Below, one piece after another: positions 15,780 through 25,895 of a stretch of DNA of 64,000 nt. The stretch is from contig NZ_CP031320.1 of NCBI RefSeq assembly GCF_003355155.1, forward strand, positions 4,145,367 to 4,209,366, in the 5' to 3' direction. Source of the stretch: Streptomyces armeniacus (GTDB lineage Bacteria; Actinomycetota; Actinomycetes; Streptomycetales; Streptomycetaceae). How positions within the stretch are numbered: position 1 is the first letter of the stretch; every line of letters starts with the position of its first letter. The notes under the pieces are model-generated. The model ran no database searches, was not told the origin of the DNA, and saw only the letters and a program-made list of their open reading frames with translations. A program made the position numbers and the translations under genes.

Positions 15780-18512
15780 TTACGCGTCGCCGCCCGCCGC
15801 ACCGGGGTCGGCCGCGGACGCGTCGAGCAGCTGGTAGCGATCGATGGCCTGCTTCAGCGCCGAGCGGTCGATCTTGCCTTCCTGGGCGAGCTCGGTGATC
15901 ACACCCAGCACGATCGACTGCGCGTCGATGTGGAAGAAGCGCCGTGCCGCGCCCCGCGTGTCCGCGAAGCCGAAGCCGTCAGCGCCGAGCGACTGGTACG
16001 TGCCCGGCACCCAGCGCGCGATCTGGTCCGGCACCGCGCGCATCCAGTCCGACACCGCCACCTTCGGGCCGTCGGCGCCCTGCAGCTTCCGCGTGACATA
16101 GGGGACGCGCTGCTCCTCCTCGGGGTGCAGCAGGTTGTGCTCCTCCGCCGCCACGGCGTCGCGGCGCAGCTCGTTCCACGAGGTCGCGGACCAGACGTCG
16201 GCCTTGACGTTCCACTCCTCGGCCAGGATCTGCTGCGCCTCCAGCGCCCAGGCCAGGGCAACGCCGGAGGCGAGGATCTGCGCGGCGTGGGTGCCCTGCT
16301 CGCCCGCCCGGTAGCGGTAGAGGCCCTTCAGGATGCCCTCGACGTCCACGTCCTCGGGCTCCGCGGGCTGCTGGATCGGCTCGTTGTAGACGGTGAGGTA
16401 GTAGAAGACGTCCTCGCTGTTCTCGCCGTACATCCTGCGGAGCCCGTCCTGCACGATGTGGGCGATCTCGAAGCCGAACGCCGGGTCGTACGCCACGGCC
16501 GCCGGGTTCGTGGACGCCAGCAGCTGCGAGTGGCCGTCCGCGTGCTGGAGGCCCTCGCCGGTCAGCGTCGTACGGCCCGCGGTGGCGCCCAGCACGAAGC
16601 CGCGGGCCAGCTGGTCCGCCATCTGCCAGAACTGGTCACCGGTGCGCTGGAAGCCGAACATCGAGTAGAAGACATAGATCGGGATCAGCGGCTCGTTGTG
16701 CGTGGCGTAGGCGGAGCCGGCCGCGATGAGCGACGCGGTGCAGCCCGCCTCCGAGATCCCGTCGTGCAGCATCTGCCCGTTGGGGCTCTCCTTGTACGCG
16801 AGCAGCAGCTCCCGGTCGACGGACTCGTAGGTCTGCCCGAGCGGGTTGTAGATCTTCGCCGACGGGAAGAAGGAGTCCATTCCGAACGTGCGGTACTCGT
16901 CGGGGGCGATCAGCACGAAGCGCTTGCCGATCTCCTTGTCCCGCATCAGGTCCTTCAGCAGCCGGACGAACGCCATCGTGGTGGCGATCTGCTGCTGGCC
17001 CGAGCCCTTCTTGACCGCGGCGTAGGTCTTGTCCGGCGGCAGCTCCAGCGGCTTCGCGCGGACAAGCCGGGTCGGCACGTAACCACCGCACTCCTGGCGG
17101 CGGTCGTGCATGTACTGGATCTCCTCCGAGTCCCGGCCGGGGTGGTAGTACGGCGGCAGGCCGGACTCCAGCTCCTCGTCCTGGATCGGCAGGTGCAGCC
17201 GGTCACGGAAGCGCTTGAGGTCCTCGACCGTCAGCTTCTTCATCTGGTGGGTCGCGTTGCGGCCCTCGAAGTTCGGGCCGAGGGTCCAGCCCTTGACCGT
17301 CTGCGCCAGGATGACCGTCGGCTGGCCCTTGTGCTCCTTGGCCGCCTTGTACGCCGCATAGACCTTGCGGTGGTCGTGCCCGCCGCGGCCCAGGTGCAGG
17401 ATCTGGTCGTCGGTCATGCCCTCGACCATGGTCCGCAGCCGCTGGTCGCCGCCGAAGAAGTGGTCGCGGATATAGGCGCCCGACTCCGTGGCGTACGTCT
17501 GGAACTGGCCGTCGGGCGTGGTGTTGAGCTTGTTCACGAGCACGCCGTCGCGGTCCTGTGCCAGCAGCGGGTCCCAGGAGCGGTCCCAGACCAGCTTGAT
17601 GACGTTCCAGCCCGCGCCGCGGAAGGACGACTCCAGCTCCTGGATGATCTTCCCGTTGCCGCGGACCGGGCCGTCCAGGCGCTGGAGGTTGCAGTTGACC
17701 ACAAAGGTCAGGTTGTCCAGGCCCTCGCGGGCGGCGATGGACAGCTGCCCGAGGGACTCCGGCTCGTCCATCTCGCCGTCGCCCAGGAACGCCCACACAT
17801 GAGAGGCGGAGGTGTCGGCGATGCCGCGGGCCTCCATATAGCGGTTCATCCGGGCCTGGTAGATCGCGCCGATCGGGCCCAGCCCCATGGAGACGGTCGG
17901 GAACTCCCAGAAGTCGGGCATCGACCGCGGGTGCGGGTAGCTGGAGAGACCGTTGGGCTGCCGCGACTTCTCCTGCCGGAAGCCGTCCAACTGCGCTTCG
18001 GTGAGGCGGTCCAGAAGGAACGCGCGGGCATAGATGCCGGGCGAGGCGTGCCCCTGGAAGAAGACCTGGTCACCGCCCTTGCCGTCGTCCTTGCCGCGGA
18101 AGAAGTGGTTGAAGCCCACGTCGTACAGCGAGGCGGAGGAAGCGAAGGTGGCGATGTGGCCGCCCACCCCGATGCCGGGACGTTGAGCCCGGGAGACCAT
18201 GACGGCCGCGTTCCAGCGCGTCGCGTTGAGGATCTTGCGCTCGATCTCCTCGTTGCCGGGGAAGAACGGCTCGGCCTTGGTGGGAATGGTGTTGACGTAG
18301 TCCGTGCTGCGCATCTCCGGTACCGCCACGCGCTTCTCGCGGGCGCGCTCTATGAGCCGGAGCATGAGATAACGGGCCCGTTCCCGGCCGCGCTCGTCGA
18401 CAGCCGCGTCGAGCGAGTCGAGCCACTCCTGGGTCTCCTCGGGATCGAAATCCGGGACCTGGCTGGGAAGGCCGCCAATGATGATCGGGTTGCGATCGGA
18501 TCCGGAAGCCAC
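15780..18512 (-). CDS. aceE: Pyruvate dehydrogenase E1 component, homodimeric
   Basis: 910 residues, the length of the homodimeric E1 (AceE). It decarboxylates pyruvate with thiamine diphosphate and passes the acetyl group to E2, giving acetyl-CoA for the TCA cycle and for fatty acid and polyketide synthesis. The ThDP-binding motif is GDGEMDE (near residue 246) ending in the NCN of [11 protein letters not shown]; the N-terminal [20 protein letters not shown] block is also typical. GTG start with AAGGAACAGC upstream. Single gene on the minus strand, convergent with the I36 gene and divergent from the DUF3052 gene. Confidence 0.97.
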   Translation of the reverse strand: MASGSDRNPIIIGGLPSQVPDFDPEETQEWLDSLDAAVDERGRERARYLMLRLIERAREKRVAVPEMRSTDYVNTIPTKAEPFFPGNEEIERKILNATRWNAAVMVSRAQRPGIGVGGHIATFASSASLYDVGFNHFFRGKDDGKGGDQVFFQGHASPGIYARAFLLDRLTEAQLDGFRQEKSRQPNGLSSYPHPRSMPDFWEFPTVSMGLGPIGAIYQARMNRYMEARGIADTSASHVWAFLGDGEMDEPESLGQLSIAAREGLDNLTFVVNCNLQRLDGPVRGNGKIIQELESSFRGAGWNVIKLVWDRSWDPLLAQDRDGVLVNKLNTTPDGQFQTYATESGAYIRDHFFGGDQRLRTMVEGMTDDQILHLGRGGHDHRKVYAAYKAAKEHKGQPTVILAQTVKGWTLGPNFEGRNATHQMKKLTVEDLKRFRDRLHLPIQDEELESGLPPYYHPGRDSEEIQYMHDRRQECGGYVPTRLVRAKPLELPPDKTYAAVKKGSGQQQIATTMAFVRLLKDLMRDKEIGKRFVLIAPDEYRTFGMDSFFPSAKIYNPLGQTYESVDRELLLAYKESPNGQMLHDGISEAGCTASLIAAGSAYATHNEPLIPIYVFYSMFGFQRTGDQFWQMADQLARGFVLGATAGRTTLTGEGLQHADGHSQLLASTNPAAVAYDPAFGFEIAHIVQDGLRRMYGENSEDVFYYLTVYNEPIQQPAEPEDVDVEGILKGLYRYRAGEQGTHAAQILASGVALAWALEAQQILAEEWNVKADVWSATSWNELRRDAVAAEEHNLLHPEEEQRVPYVTRKLQGADGPKVAVSDWMRAVPDQIARWVPGTYQSLGADGFGFADTRGAARRFFHIDAQSIVLGVITELAQEGKIDRSALKQAIDRYQLLDASAADPGAAGGDA

Positions 18513-18833
18513 GCTGTTCCTTCGCTGTTCGGTCGTGTAGTGCCTGGTATCGCGCCGACTCCATCGTGTACTGCTGCCGGGGAAACGTCATCTCTACCGC
18601 TGAGTAACCATCCAGGCTCGCCAGGACCACCTGGGGCAATCCGGGCATCCGCTGGATGGAACGATCTGGTGCGAAGCCCTCCGGATCATGCATTGTGGGA
18701 TGACACGTCAACGTTTGTGCGGGATGGACGGCCGGGTACTTGCGCGATCGGTCCCGCCCGTGTGGACTACGGCTCATGCCTCGCGTATGTGTGAGGCGCG
18801 AGATCTAATACCGGAAGAGACAGGAGGCAATCC
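18513..18833. other. Intergenic region between divergent aceE and DUF3052 genes
   Basis: About 320 bases without a supported gene. It must hold the promoters of both neighbours. On the plus strand TAATAC at 18806-18811 is a possible -10 for the DUF3052 gene, followed by GGAGG at 18822-18826. No convincing operator, riboswitch or repeat was seen. Confidence 0.5.
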
Positions 18834-19274
18834 GTGAGCGCGACCGCGGACCACGCGGAGGAGCGGACCAACCCCGCCGCAAGGCTGGGTTTCCAGCCCG
18901 GGCAGGTGGTCCAGGAGCTCGGTTACGACGACGACGCCGAGCAGGCACTCCGTGAGGGAATCGAGGCCGTCACGGGCACGGAGCTCGTCGACGAAGATCA
19001 CGACGATGTGGCCGATGCCGTGGTGCTGTGGTTCCGCGAGGAGGACGGCGATCTGACGGATGCGCTGGTGGACGCCACCACGATGATCGACGAAGGCGCC
19101 CCTGTCTGGCTGCTGACGCCGAAGACCGGCCGTCCCGGCTATGTCGAGGCGAGCGAGATCGGCGAGGCCGCACAGACCGCGGGTCTCGCCCAGACGAGCA
19201 ACGTCAACGCGGGCAAGGACTGGACCGGCTCCCGGCTGGTCACGCCGAAGGCGGCGAAGTCCGGCAAGCGGTAG
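18834..19274 (+). CDS. DUF3052 family protein
   Basis: 146 residues, an acidic small cytoplasmic protein of the actinobacterial DUF3052 family. The core runs from about residue 16 to 125 and includes LGFQPGQVVQELGYDDDAEQ, AVVLWFREEDGDLTDALVDA and WLLTPKTGRPGYVEASEI. No catalytic motif is recognised. GTG start behind CAGGAGGCAATCC. Followed at 137 bases by the peroxiredoxin; the pairing with aceE and peroxiredoxin recurs, as I recall, in other streptomycetes, but the role is unknown. Confidence 0.85.
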   Translation: MSATADHAEERTNPAARLGFQPGQVVQELGYDDDAEQALREGIEAVTGTELVDEDHDDVADAVVLWFREEDGDLTDALVDATTMIDEGAPVWLLTPKTGRPGYVEASEIGEAAQTAGLAQTSNVNAGKDWTGSRLVTPKAAKSGKR

Positions 19275-19411
19275 CCGGTTCCCCGGGTGGCAGCCGTGCG
19301 GGCGGCCCCTGACCAGTGCGCCCCGGCAGTCGACGGCTGCCGGGGACGTGCGGTGGCGGAGTGCGTAGGCTGGGCCGCGTCACTCACCGCTTACCGAGGG
19401 GAATCGAACCC

Positions 19412-19873
19412 ATGAAGGCTCTCGAGGTCGGCACCAAGGCCCCGGACTTCGCCCTGAAGAACCAGCACGGCGAGACCGTTTCGCTCTCCGACTTCAAGGG
19501 TCGGAAGAACGTCGTCCTGCTCTTCTACCCCTTCGCGTTCACCGGCGTGTGCACGGGGGAGCTGTGCGCCCTCCGTGACGAGCTGCCGCACTTCGTCAAC
19601 GACGACGTCCAGCTGCTCGCCGTCTCCAACGACTCTCCGTTCTCCCTGCGCGTCTTCGCCGAGCAGGAGGGCCTCGAGTACCCGCTGCTCTCGGATTTCT
19701 GGCCGCACGGCGAGACCTCGCGCGCCTACGGCGTCTTCGACGAGGACAAGGGCTGCGCGGTGCGCGGTACGTTCGTCATCGACAAGGAGGGTGTTGTGCG
19801 CTGGACCGTGGTCAACGGTCTGCCCGACGCCCGCGACTTGAACGAGTACATCAAGGCCGTCGAAACTCTCTGA
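19412..19873 (+). CDS. Peroxiredoxin, AhpE/BCP-like
   Basis: 153-residue thiol peroxidase that reduces hydrogen peroxide and organic or lipid hydroperoxides. The thioredoxin-like fold shows the peroxiredoxin motif [15 protein letters not shown]: Cys47 is the peroxidatic cysteine and Cys52 a possible local resolving cysteine, with Pro40 and Thr44 of the PxxxT/SxxC pattern. The arginine partner is probably in [12 protein letters not shown] 19412 follows GAGGGGAA. It sits beside the stress-linked Ter region. Partner reductant not encoded nearby. Confidence 0.92.
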   Translation: MKALEVGTKAPDFALKNQHGETVSLSDFKGRKNVVLLFYPFAFTGVCTGELCALRDELPHFVNDDVQLLAVSNDSPFSLRVFAEQEGLEYPLLSDFWPHGETSRAYGVFDEDKGCAVRGTFVIDKEGVVRWTVVNGLPDARDLNEYIKAVETL

Positions 19874-19990
19874 GCGGTTCCCCTGGGAGCGATGGGAACC
19901 GCTCACTAGGATCGACTCGTTGATCCATCGGCATCTGTAATAAACACGGGGGCACGCAGTGCTCCTCACGAACAATTCTCAGGAGGACTC

Positions 19991-20566
19991 GTGGGAGTCA
20001 GCCTCAGCAAGGGCGGCAACGTCTCGCTGACCAAGGAAGCCCCGGGCCTGACCGCCGTGATCGTCGGTCTGGGCTGGGACGCACGCAGCACCACAGGCGC
20101 GGACTTCGACCTCGACGCCAGCGCGCTTCTGGTGAACGCGGAGGGGAAGGTCACCAACGACCAGAACTTCGTGTTCTTCAACAACCTCAAGAGCCCCGAC
20201 GGCTCCGTGGAGCACACCGGTGACAACCTCACCGGTGAGGGCGAGGGTGACGACGAGGTCGTCAAGGTCAACCTCGCGGGAGTGCCGGCAGACGTCGACA
20301 AGGTCGTCTTCCCGGTCTCCGTCTACGAGGCCGAGGCCCGTCAGCAGAGCTTCGGCCAGGTCCGCAACGCGTACATCCGCGTGGTGAACCAGGCTGACAA
20401 CAACGAGCTCGCCCGTTACGACCTGACCGAGGACGCCTCGACCGAGACCGCCATGGTCTTCGGTGAGCTCTACCGGCACGGCGCCGAGTGGAAGTTCCGC
20501 GCCGTGGGCCAGGGGTACGCCTCGGGTCTGCGGGGTATCGCTCAGGACTTCGGCGTCAACGTCTGA
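19991..20566 (+). CDS. terD: TerD family protein (copy 1)
   Basis: 191-residue calcium-binding TerD domain protein of the tellurite-resistance/stress system. The domain spans the whole chain: it opens [13 protein letters not shown], has the acidic metal-binding segments [10 protein letters not shown] and [13 protein letters not shown], and ends [22 protein letters not shown] start 5 bases after AGGAGG. The next gene is a close paralogue 146 bases on, separated by a terminator, so the two are probably separately tuned tandem duplicates. TerD proteins act at the membrane or cytosol in response to oxyanion, DNA and phage stress; the exact molecular role is not settled. Confidence 0.95.
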   Translation: MGVSLSKGGNVSLTKEAPGLTAVIVGLGWDARSTTGADFDLDASALLVNAEGKVTNDQNFVFFNNLKSPDGSVEHTGDNLTGEGEGDDEVVKVNLAGVPADVDKVVFPVSVYEAEARQQSFGQVRNAYIRVVNQADNNELARYDLTEDASTETAMVFGELYRHGAEWKFRAVGQGYASGLRGIAQDFGVNV

Positions 20567-20624
20567 CGTACGCCATGTCCGGCGGCCCGACCGTCGACGG
20601 GTCCACCTGATCTCGGCAAAGGTA

Positions 20625-20665
20625 CGGCGCCGCACACTTCCCGGTCGGGGAAGTGTGCGGCGCCG
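20625..20665 (+). terminator. Strong hairpin between the two terD copies
   Basis: An 18-base perfect stem beginning CGGCGCCGCACACTTCC with a 5-base loop (GGTCG), 58 bases after the first terD stop. It would stop or attenuate transcription before the second copy. Confidence 0.88.
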
Positions 20666-20711
20666 ATCTCTTCAGCACACTGGGCGCATCACAGGGGAGA
20701 GGAATAACAAC

Positions 20712-21287
20712 ATGGGTGTCACACTCGCCAAGGGGGGCAATGTCTCCCTCTCCAAGGCCGCACCGAACCTGACCAAGGTCCAGATCGGCCTGGGGTGGAA
20801 GGCACGTTCCACCACCGGTGTGGACTTCGACCTCGACGCCAGTGCGCTGCTGTGCGCGAACAGCCGCGTCCTGGGGGACGAGTACTTCATCTTCTACAAC
20901 AACCTCAAGAGCCCGGACGGCTCGGTCGAGCACACCGGTGACGAGCTGGTCGGCGGCTCCGGAGGCGACGACGAAACGGTTCTGGTCGACCTCTCCCAGG
21001 TACCCGCGCAGATCGACAAGGTCGTCTTCGCGGTGTCCATCTACGAAGCCGAAGCCCGGCACCAGACCTTCGGACAGGTCACCGACGCCTACATCCGTGT
21101 GATCAACCAGGATGACGGGCAGGAGCTCGCCCGGTACGACCTCACGGAGGACGCGTCCTCGGAGACCGCGATGATCTTCGGCGAGCTCTACCGCCATAGC
21201 GGGGAGTGGAAGTTCCGTGCAGTCGGCCAGGGGTACGCGTCAGGGCTGCGGGGCATCGCCCTAGACTTCGGGGTCAACGTTTCGTAA
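20712..21287 (+). CDS. terD: TerD family protein (copy 2)
   Basis: 191 residues, same length as copy 1 and clearly homologous across its whole length ([56 protein letters not shown]). It retains the acidic calcium-binding residues. ATG 20712 is preceded by AGGGGAGAGG. The coding region ends 39 bases before the DUF475/TerC-like gene, with which it probably forms an operon. Tandem terD copies followed by a TerC-like membrane protein are standard in Ter clusters. Confidence 0.95.
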   Translation: MGVTLAKGGNVSLSKAAPNLTKVQIGLGWKARSTTGVDFDLDASALLCANSRVLGDEYFIFYNNLKSPDGSVEHTGDELVGGSGGDDETVLVDLSQVPAQIDKVVFAVSIYEAEARHQTFGQVTDAYIRVINQDDGQELARYDLTEDASSETAMIFGELYRHSGEWKFRAVGQGYASGLRGIALDFGVNVS

Positions 21288-21326
21288 AGCGCGTCTCAGC
21301 AAGAGATACAGACGATTGGGTAGCCA

Positions 21327-22526
21327 GTGATTCTGAAAACCTTCGGCTGGTCCTTCGGCGTCACTGCCGCGGGTCTGGCCCTGGCCGCGTACTTCTGGGG
21401 GTGGGAGGGCTTCGCCGTCGTGGCGATCCTCTCGATCCTGGAGATCTCGTTGTCGTTCGACAACGCGGTGGTGAACGCCGGTGTCCTGAAGAAGATGAAC
21501 GCCTTCTGGCAGAAGATCTTCCTGACCATCGGCATCCTCATCGCGGTCTTCGGGATGCGGCTGGTCTTCCCGGTCGTCATCGTCGCCATCAGCGCCTCGA
21601 TCGGCCCGGTGGAGGCGGTGCAGCTCGCGCTCGACGAGCCTGACCGCTACGAGCAGCTCGTCACCGACGCGCACCCGTCGATCGCGGCGTTCGGCGGGAT
21701 GTTCCTGCTCATGATCTTCCTCAACTTCATCTTCGACGACCACGAGCACAAGTGGATCGGCTGGCTGGAGCGCCCGCTGGCGCGGCTGGGCAAGGTGGAC
21801 ATGCTGTCCGTCTGCATCGCCTTGATCGTGCTGTTCGTGACTGCGGTGACCCTCGCCACCGGCGCTCACCAGCACGGCGGCGCACACGTCGACAAGTCGG
21901 CCACGGTGCTGACGGCAGGCATCCTCGGCCTGATCACCTATCTGATGGTCGCCGGTCTCTCAGGGCACTTCGAGAACAAGCTGGAGGAGGAAGAAGAGCG
22001 CGAGCACGAGGAGGAGGAAGCGGCCAAGCGGGCGGGCAAGGACCCGACGATGGTCGGCCTGGCGGGCAAGGCCGCTTTCTTCATGTTCCTCTACCTCGAG
22101 GTGCTGGACGCGTCCTTCTCGTTCGACGGTGTCATCGGTGCCTTCGCCATCACCAACCACATCTTCTGGATGGCGCTCGGCCTCGGCATCGGCGCCATGT
22201 ACGTCCGTTCGCTCACGGTCTACCTGGTCCGTCAGGGCACCCTGGACGACTACGTCTACCTGGAGCACGGCGCTCACTACGCCATCGGCGCGCTGGCCGC
22301 GCTCCTCCTGATCACCATCAAGTACCAGATCTCCGAGGTGATCACCGGTCTCCTCGGCGTCGGCCTGATCGCCGCGTCCTTCTGGTCCTCGGTGCGCCGT
22401 AACCGCGCGATCGCTGCCGGAGGCGACGACGGCGGCGGCGGAGGTGGCGGCGACGACGGTGACGACGACGCCGGCGACGGCGGCGACGACAGCGAGGCCA
22501 AGCCGGAGGTACCGTCCGGAGTGTGA
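21327..22526 (+). CDS. TerC-like integral membrane protein (DUF475 family)
   Basis: 399 residues with about nine or ten hydrophobic segments. The TerC/DUF475 signature is visible twice: EISLSFDNAVVNAGVLKKM near residue 45 and VLDASFSFDGVIGAFAI near residue 265, with paired acidic residues in the membrane that probably bind a metal ion. A charged central loop (EEEEEREHEEEEAAKRAGK) separates the halves. The C-terminal 35 residues are Gly/Asp low complexity. GTG start at 21327, weak ribosome binding site. TerC relatives are linked to manganese or other metal handling and partner TerD proteins at the membrane. Confidence 0.92.
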   Translation: MILKTFGWSFGVTAAGLALAAYFWGWEGFAVVAILSILEISLSFDNAVVNAGVLKKMNAFWQKIFLTIGILIAVFGMRLVFPVVIVAISASIGPVEAVQLALDEPDRYEQLVTDAHPSIAAFGGMFLLMIFLNFIFDDHEHKWIGWLERPLARLGKVDMLSVCIALIVLFVTAVTLATGAHQHGGAHVDKSATVLTAGILGLITYLMVAGLSGHFENKLEEEEEREHEEEEAAKRAGKDPTMVGLAGKAAFFMFLYLEVLDASFSFDGVIGAFAITNHIFWMALGLGIGAMYVRSLTVYLVRQGTLDDYVYLEHGAHYAIGALAALLLITIKYQISEVITGLLGVGLIAASFWSSVRRNRAIAAGGDDGGGGGGGDDGDDDAGDGGDDSEAKPEVPSGV

Positions 22527-22575
22527 TCGTCCGGCCGCGGGTGTGTCATCGCGGCCCGAATGCGGAACGCTCTCT

Positions 22576-22612
22576 GCGGGGCGGCGCCGAGTCCGACTCG
22601 ACGCCGCCCCGC
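22576..22612 (+). terminator. Hairpin after the DUF475 gene
   Basis: Outer stem of 11 base pairs (GCGGGGCGGCG with its complement) closing an inner 5-bp stem (CGAGT/ACTCG); 49 bases after the stop codon. Confidence 0.8.
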
Positions 22613-22652
22613 GGCAGTTGGCGGTACGACCGAGTGGGTGTGGGGGTGCGTG

Positions 22653-23402
22653 ATGGTCTCCCTCTGGGAGAACTGGCGGCAGGGCATGGGGAAGTGGCCG
22701 AAGTTCGACACGGTGGGCGGCCCGTCCACGTACGCCGTCGAGCTGACGAAGCGCAATTCGGTTCTCTCACTGACCAAGCAGGGGGCCGACACCGGAAGTC
22801 TTCAGGTCAACCTCTCCTGGCGGATGCGGAGTTCCGACATCACCGGCCGCCAGAACTCCGGCGGTTCGCTGCGGCACCCGCTGCGCGCGTTCAAGCCGCA
22901 GGTGGTGCAGGCGCACACCCAGGGGGTGGTCAGCGTCGACCTCGACCTGGCCTGCATGTACGAGCTGGTGGACGGCAGCAAGGGCGTGGTGCAGCCGCTC
23001 GGCAAGCTTTTCGGCGACTTCCACGGCCCGCCGTTCGTCAAGCTGAGCGGTGACGACCGATTCGGCTCCCCGTCGGGCGAGACGGTCTACGTCAATCTCG
23101 ACCACAAGGACGAGATCAAGCGGATGCTGTTCTTCGTCTACATATACGACAACACCCCGGCGTTCGACCGCGCGAACGCCCTGCTCACACTCATCCCGGG
23201 CAACGGCATGCGGGTCGAGGTCGCCGTCGACCAGCACGCCCCGCAGGCCCGTTCGTGCGCCGTGCTGCTGATGGAGCACGACAAGGAGGACCTGGTCGTA
23301 CGCCGCGAGGTGCGCTATGTCTACGGCTTTCAGTCGGAGCTGGACCGCCTGTACGGCTGGGGTCTGCAGTGGGGCCGCGGCTACAAGGCGAAGACCGTCT
23401 GA
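22653..23402 (+). CDS. TerD/TerA-like stress protein
   Basis: 249 residues, a divergent member of the TerD superfamily: VVSVDLDLACMYELVDGSKG resembles the acidic metal-binding strand, and FFVYIYDNTPAFDRANALLT corresponds to the region seen as [13 protein letters not shown] in TerD. It is longer and more basic than the two TerD copies, closer to TerA-type proteins. The ATG at 22653 follows GGGGG by 6 bases; a GTG one codon earlier is possible. Same orientation as the terD-DUF475 genes but separated by a terminator hairpin. Probably works in the same complex (inference from family and position). Confidence 0.85.
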   Translation: MVSLWENWRQGMGKWPKFDTVGGPSTYAVELTKRNSVLSLTKQGADTGSLQVNLSWRMRSSDITGRQNSGGSLRHPLRAFKPQVVQAHTQGVVSVDLDLACMYELVDGSKGVVQPLGKLFGDFHGPPFVKLSGDDRFGSPSGETVYVNLDHKDEIKRMLFFVYIYDNTPAFDRANALLTLIPGNGMRVEVAVDQHAPQARSCAVLLMEHDKEDLVVRREVRYVYGFQSELDRLYGWGLQWGRGYKAKTV

Positions 23403-23484
23403 GGAAGACGGTCCGCGCCGGACCGGAACCGGAACCGGCGCCCGCACTCCCGCGGGTGCCGGCACGGGCGCGGCTCCGGCGGCC

Positions 23485-24495
23485 TCAGCGGTTCAGGAAC
23501 TGCGGGCCCTGCGGCGGCAGATCGGCCGTCTCCGGGCCGGGCGGGCGCCCGGCGGCCGGGTCCGGCTGGTGCGGGTAGCCGTAGACGGGCTGCGGATAGC
23601 CGTACGCGGGCTGGGCGGCAGGCGGGTGCTGCGGCGGCTGCGGATAGCCGTACGCCGGCTGCGTCGCCTGGTCGTCCGGCACCGTGAAGGCGGCCGCCGC
23701 GGGGTGTGCACCGGCGGGCTGCGGGTGCGGGTCCGGAGCGGGCGGTTCCGGCAGCGGCCCGGGGCCGGGTCCCGGTCCCGGTCCCGGTTCCGGCCCGGGG
23801 CCGGGCGGCGGGCCCGGCGGCCGGGGCGGCGGTTCCGGTTCCGGATGCGGCTCGGGCCGGGGTTCGGGTACGGGCTGCGGCTCGGGAATGTCCGGTTCCG
23901 AGGGCGGTTCCGGCATGGTGCCGCTCGGCTGCGCCGGGCGTTCCCCGGCGTCGGGGCCGCCCTCGTCCACCGAGATGCCGAACTCCGTGGCGAGGCCGAT
24001 CAGCCCGGTGTCGTAGCCCTGGCCCAGTGCGCGGAACTTCCATGCGGACTCGCGCCGATACAACTCCCCGCAGATCAAGGCGGTTTCGGAGCCTGTCTCC
24101 GGCTCTATCCGGAACGTCGCCAGCGGCTCGTCGTCGCCCGCGTCGTGCAGGGTGAGCCGCAGGTCGCGTACGTCCGCGAACGACCCGCCGTCCGCCGAGG
24201 CGGCGAGCATCACGCACTGGACGCCGCTGTCCAGGGACGCGAGATCCGCCTCGACCGTGTCCGTCAGGCCGTCCGCGTCGCGCGCCTTCGGGCGGTGCCG
24301 TACGAGGCCGGAGGGGTGCCGCGGCTGGTTGTAGAACACGAAGTCGTCGTCCGAGCGCACCCGGCCTTCCTCACCCAGCACCAGGGCCGAGGCGTCGACA
24401 TCCGGCACGCCCGCTCCCGGCGTCCAGCGCAGCACGGCGCGTACCGCCCGGGCGCTCAGCTGAATGTTCGAGCCCTTCACCATCGTGTGGGTCAT
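23485..24495 (-). CDS. TerD-domain protein with long proline-rich tail
   Basis: 336 residues. Residues 1-180 are a TerD domain ([44 protein letters not shown]). The tail from about 185 to 336 is almost wholly disordered: alternating Pro-Glu, then a run of Gly-Pro dipeptides near 250-265, then YGYP-type repeats ([27 protein letters not shown]). Such tails often tether or multimerise proteins. It is on the opposite strand to the other TerD genes and divergent from the CitE-PRTase-HAD operon, suggesting it is regulated with that operon. Confidence 0.9.
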   Translation of the reverse strand: MTHTMVKGSNIQLSARAVRAVLRWTPGAGVPDVDASALVLGEEGRVRSDDDFVFYNQPRHPSGLVRHRPKARDADGLTDTVEADLASLDSGVQCVMLAASADGGSFADVRDLRLTLHDAGDDEPLATFRIEPETGSETALICGELYRRESAWKFRALGQGYDTGLIGLATEFGISVDEGGPDAGERPAQPSGTMPEPPSEPDIPEPQPVPEPRPEPHPEPEPPPRPPGPPPGPGPEPGPGPGPGPGPLPEPPAPDPHPQPAGAHPAAAAFTVPDDQATQPAYGYPQPPQHPPAAQPAYGYPQPVYGYPHQPDPAAGRPPGPETADLPPQGPQFLNR

Positions 24496-24680
24496 ACGCT
24501 CAATCCTGCCTTCCGGCCACCGCCGCGGACAACGCGGGGCGACCGCCCGTACTTGCCGGTAACGCGTTCTTCATCTGTCCGGGGAACCCCTGCCCCTCAC
24601 TCGAACGTACGATGAGTGGCCAGATCTCGCCCCTCCGCGGCGCGGGAGCAGGTCACGGTGACACGGGGAGACGGGATTCC

Positions 24681-25895
24681 ATGCGGCATTTCAGGCATCT
24701 CGCGCCTGACGTCCGGCGCACGCTCTTCCACCAGGAGCCGGCCGAGTTCGGTCCGGCCTCTCCGCTGCGCACGCTCGGCGCAGCGCTGGGTGCCACCCTC
24801 TACAGCCCGGCGACCCGTCCACGGCTCGCCGAGGATGTGCTGAAGCAGGCGCGGAGCGGCGTCGTGTCGATGGTGCTGTGCCTGGAGGACTCCATCGACG
24901 ACAGCGAGGTGTCGGAGGCCGAGGAGAACCTCGTACGCCAGTTCGCGCGGCTGGACGTGCTGACCGGGGGAGCGCTGGACGGGGACGCGGCGGGCGGCGG
25001 TGCGGACGGCTTCGGCACCGACGGTCCGTTGCTGCTGTTCATCCGGGTGCGCCACCCCGACCAGATCCCGGATCTGGTGAAGCGGCTCGGTCCGGCCGTA
25101 CGGCTGCTGTCCGGGTTCGTGCTGCCGAAGTTCACCGCCGAGACCGGCGTCCCGTTCCTGGAGGCGATGACGGGCGCCGAGGCGGCGGGCGGGCAGCGGT
25201 TCTTCGCGATGCCCGTGCTGGAGTCGCCCGAGCTGATGCACCTGGAGAGCCGGGCGGGCACGCTGGCCGGGATCGCCCGCGCGGTGGAGAAGCACCGGGA
25301 GCGGGTGCTGGCGCTGCGCCTCGGCGTGACCGACTTCTGCGCGGCGTACGGGCTGCGCAGGACGCCCGAGATGACCGCGTACGACGTGCAGCTCGTCGCA
25401 TCCGTCATCGGCGACGTGGTCAACGTGCTGGGCCGGGCAGACGGCACCGGGTTCACGGTGACGGGGCCGGTGTGGGAGTACTTCCGGTTGCAGGAGCGGA
25501 TGTTCAAGCCACAGCTGCGCCAGAGTCCGTTCCTGAGCGGGCGGGCGGAGGAGCTGCGTACGGCGCTCATCGCGCACGACATGGACGGGCTGCTGCGCGA
25601 GATCGAGATGGACCGCGCCAACGGGCTGCTGGGCAAGACCTGCATCCACCCGTCGCACGTCGCGCCCGTGCACGCGCTGTCGGTGGTCTCGCACGAGGAG
25701 TACAGCGACGCGACGGACGTGCTGCGGCCGGAGCGTGGCGGCGGCGGAGTGCTGCGTTCCGCGTACACGAACAAGATGAACGAAGTGAAGCCCCACCGCG
25801 CCTGGGCCGAACGCACCCTGCTGCGCGGCGAGGTCTTCGGAGTCGCGCGGGAAGGCGTGGGATTCGTGGACCTGCTCGCGGCGGGGGTCAAGTGA
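24681..25895 (+). CDS. CitE/HpcH-HpaI family lyase-like protein of the Ter operon
   Basis: 404 residues with the HpcH/HpaI aldolase/citrate lyase beta fold. The acidic metal-binding strand is VVSMVLCLEDSIDD near residue 68, the conserved substrate arginine is in LLLFIRVRHP, and HPSHVAPVHALSVV near the C-terminus is characteristic. A carbon-carbon lyase or thioesterase acting on a CoA or acid substrate is expected. ATG 24681 is preceded by GGGGAGACGG. It overlaps the PRTase gene by 4 bases (GTGA). In Ter clusters this family is found with PRTase and HAD genes, proposed to make a nucleotide-like compound (literature idea recalled, not shown here). Confidence 0.9.
   Translation: MRHFRHLAPDVRRTLFHQEPAEFGPASPLRTLGAALGATLYSPATRPRLAEDVLKQARSGVVSMVLCLEDSIDDSEVSEAEENLVRQFARLDVLTGGALDGDAAGGGADGFGTDGPLLLFIRVRHPDQIPDLVKRLGPAVRLLSGFVLPKFTAETGVPFLEAMTGAEAAGGQRFFAMPVLESPELMHLESRAGTLAGIARAVEKHRERVLALRLGVTDFCAAYGLRRTPEMTAYDVQLVASVIGDVVNVLGRADGTGFTVTGPVWEYFRLQERMFKPQLRQSPFLSGRAEELRTALIAHDMDGLLREIEMDRANGLLGKTCIHPSHVAPVHALSVVSHEEYSDATDVLRPERGGGGVLRSAYTNKMNEVKPHRAWAERTLLRGEVFGVAREGVGFVDLLAAGVK

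Noticed and set aside
15093..18794. 1233-codon open frame antisense to aceE
   Set aside because: It is the high-GC shadow of aceE on the opposite strand; composition is His/Arg/Val/Gly rich with no family motif, while the minus strand encodes a complete AceE.
19385..19420. tRNA-like T-arm (GGTTCGATTCC on the minus strand) before the peroxiredoxin
   Set aside because: No acceptor, D or anticodon arm can be built around it; the bases form the GAGGGGAA ribosome binding region of the peroxiredoxin gene.
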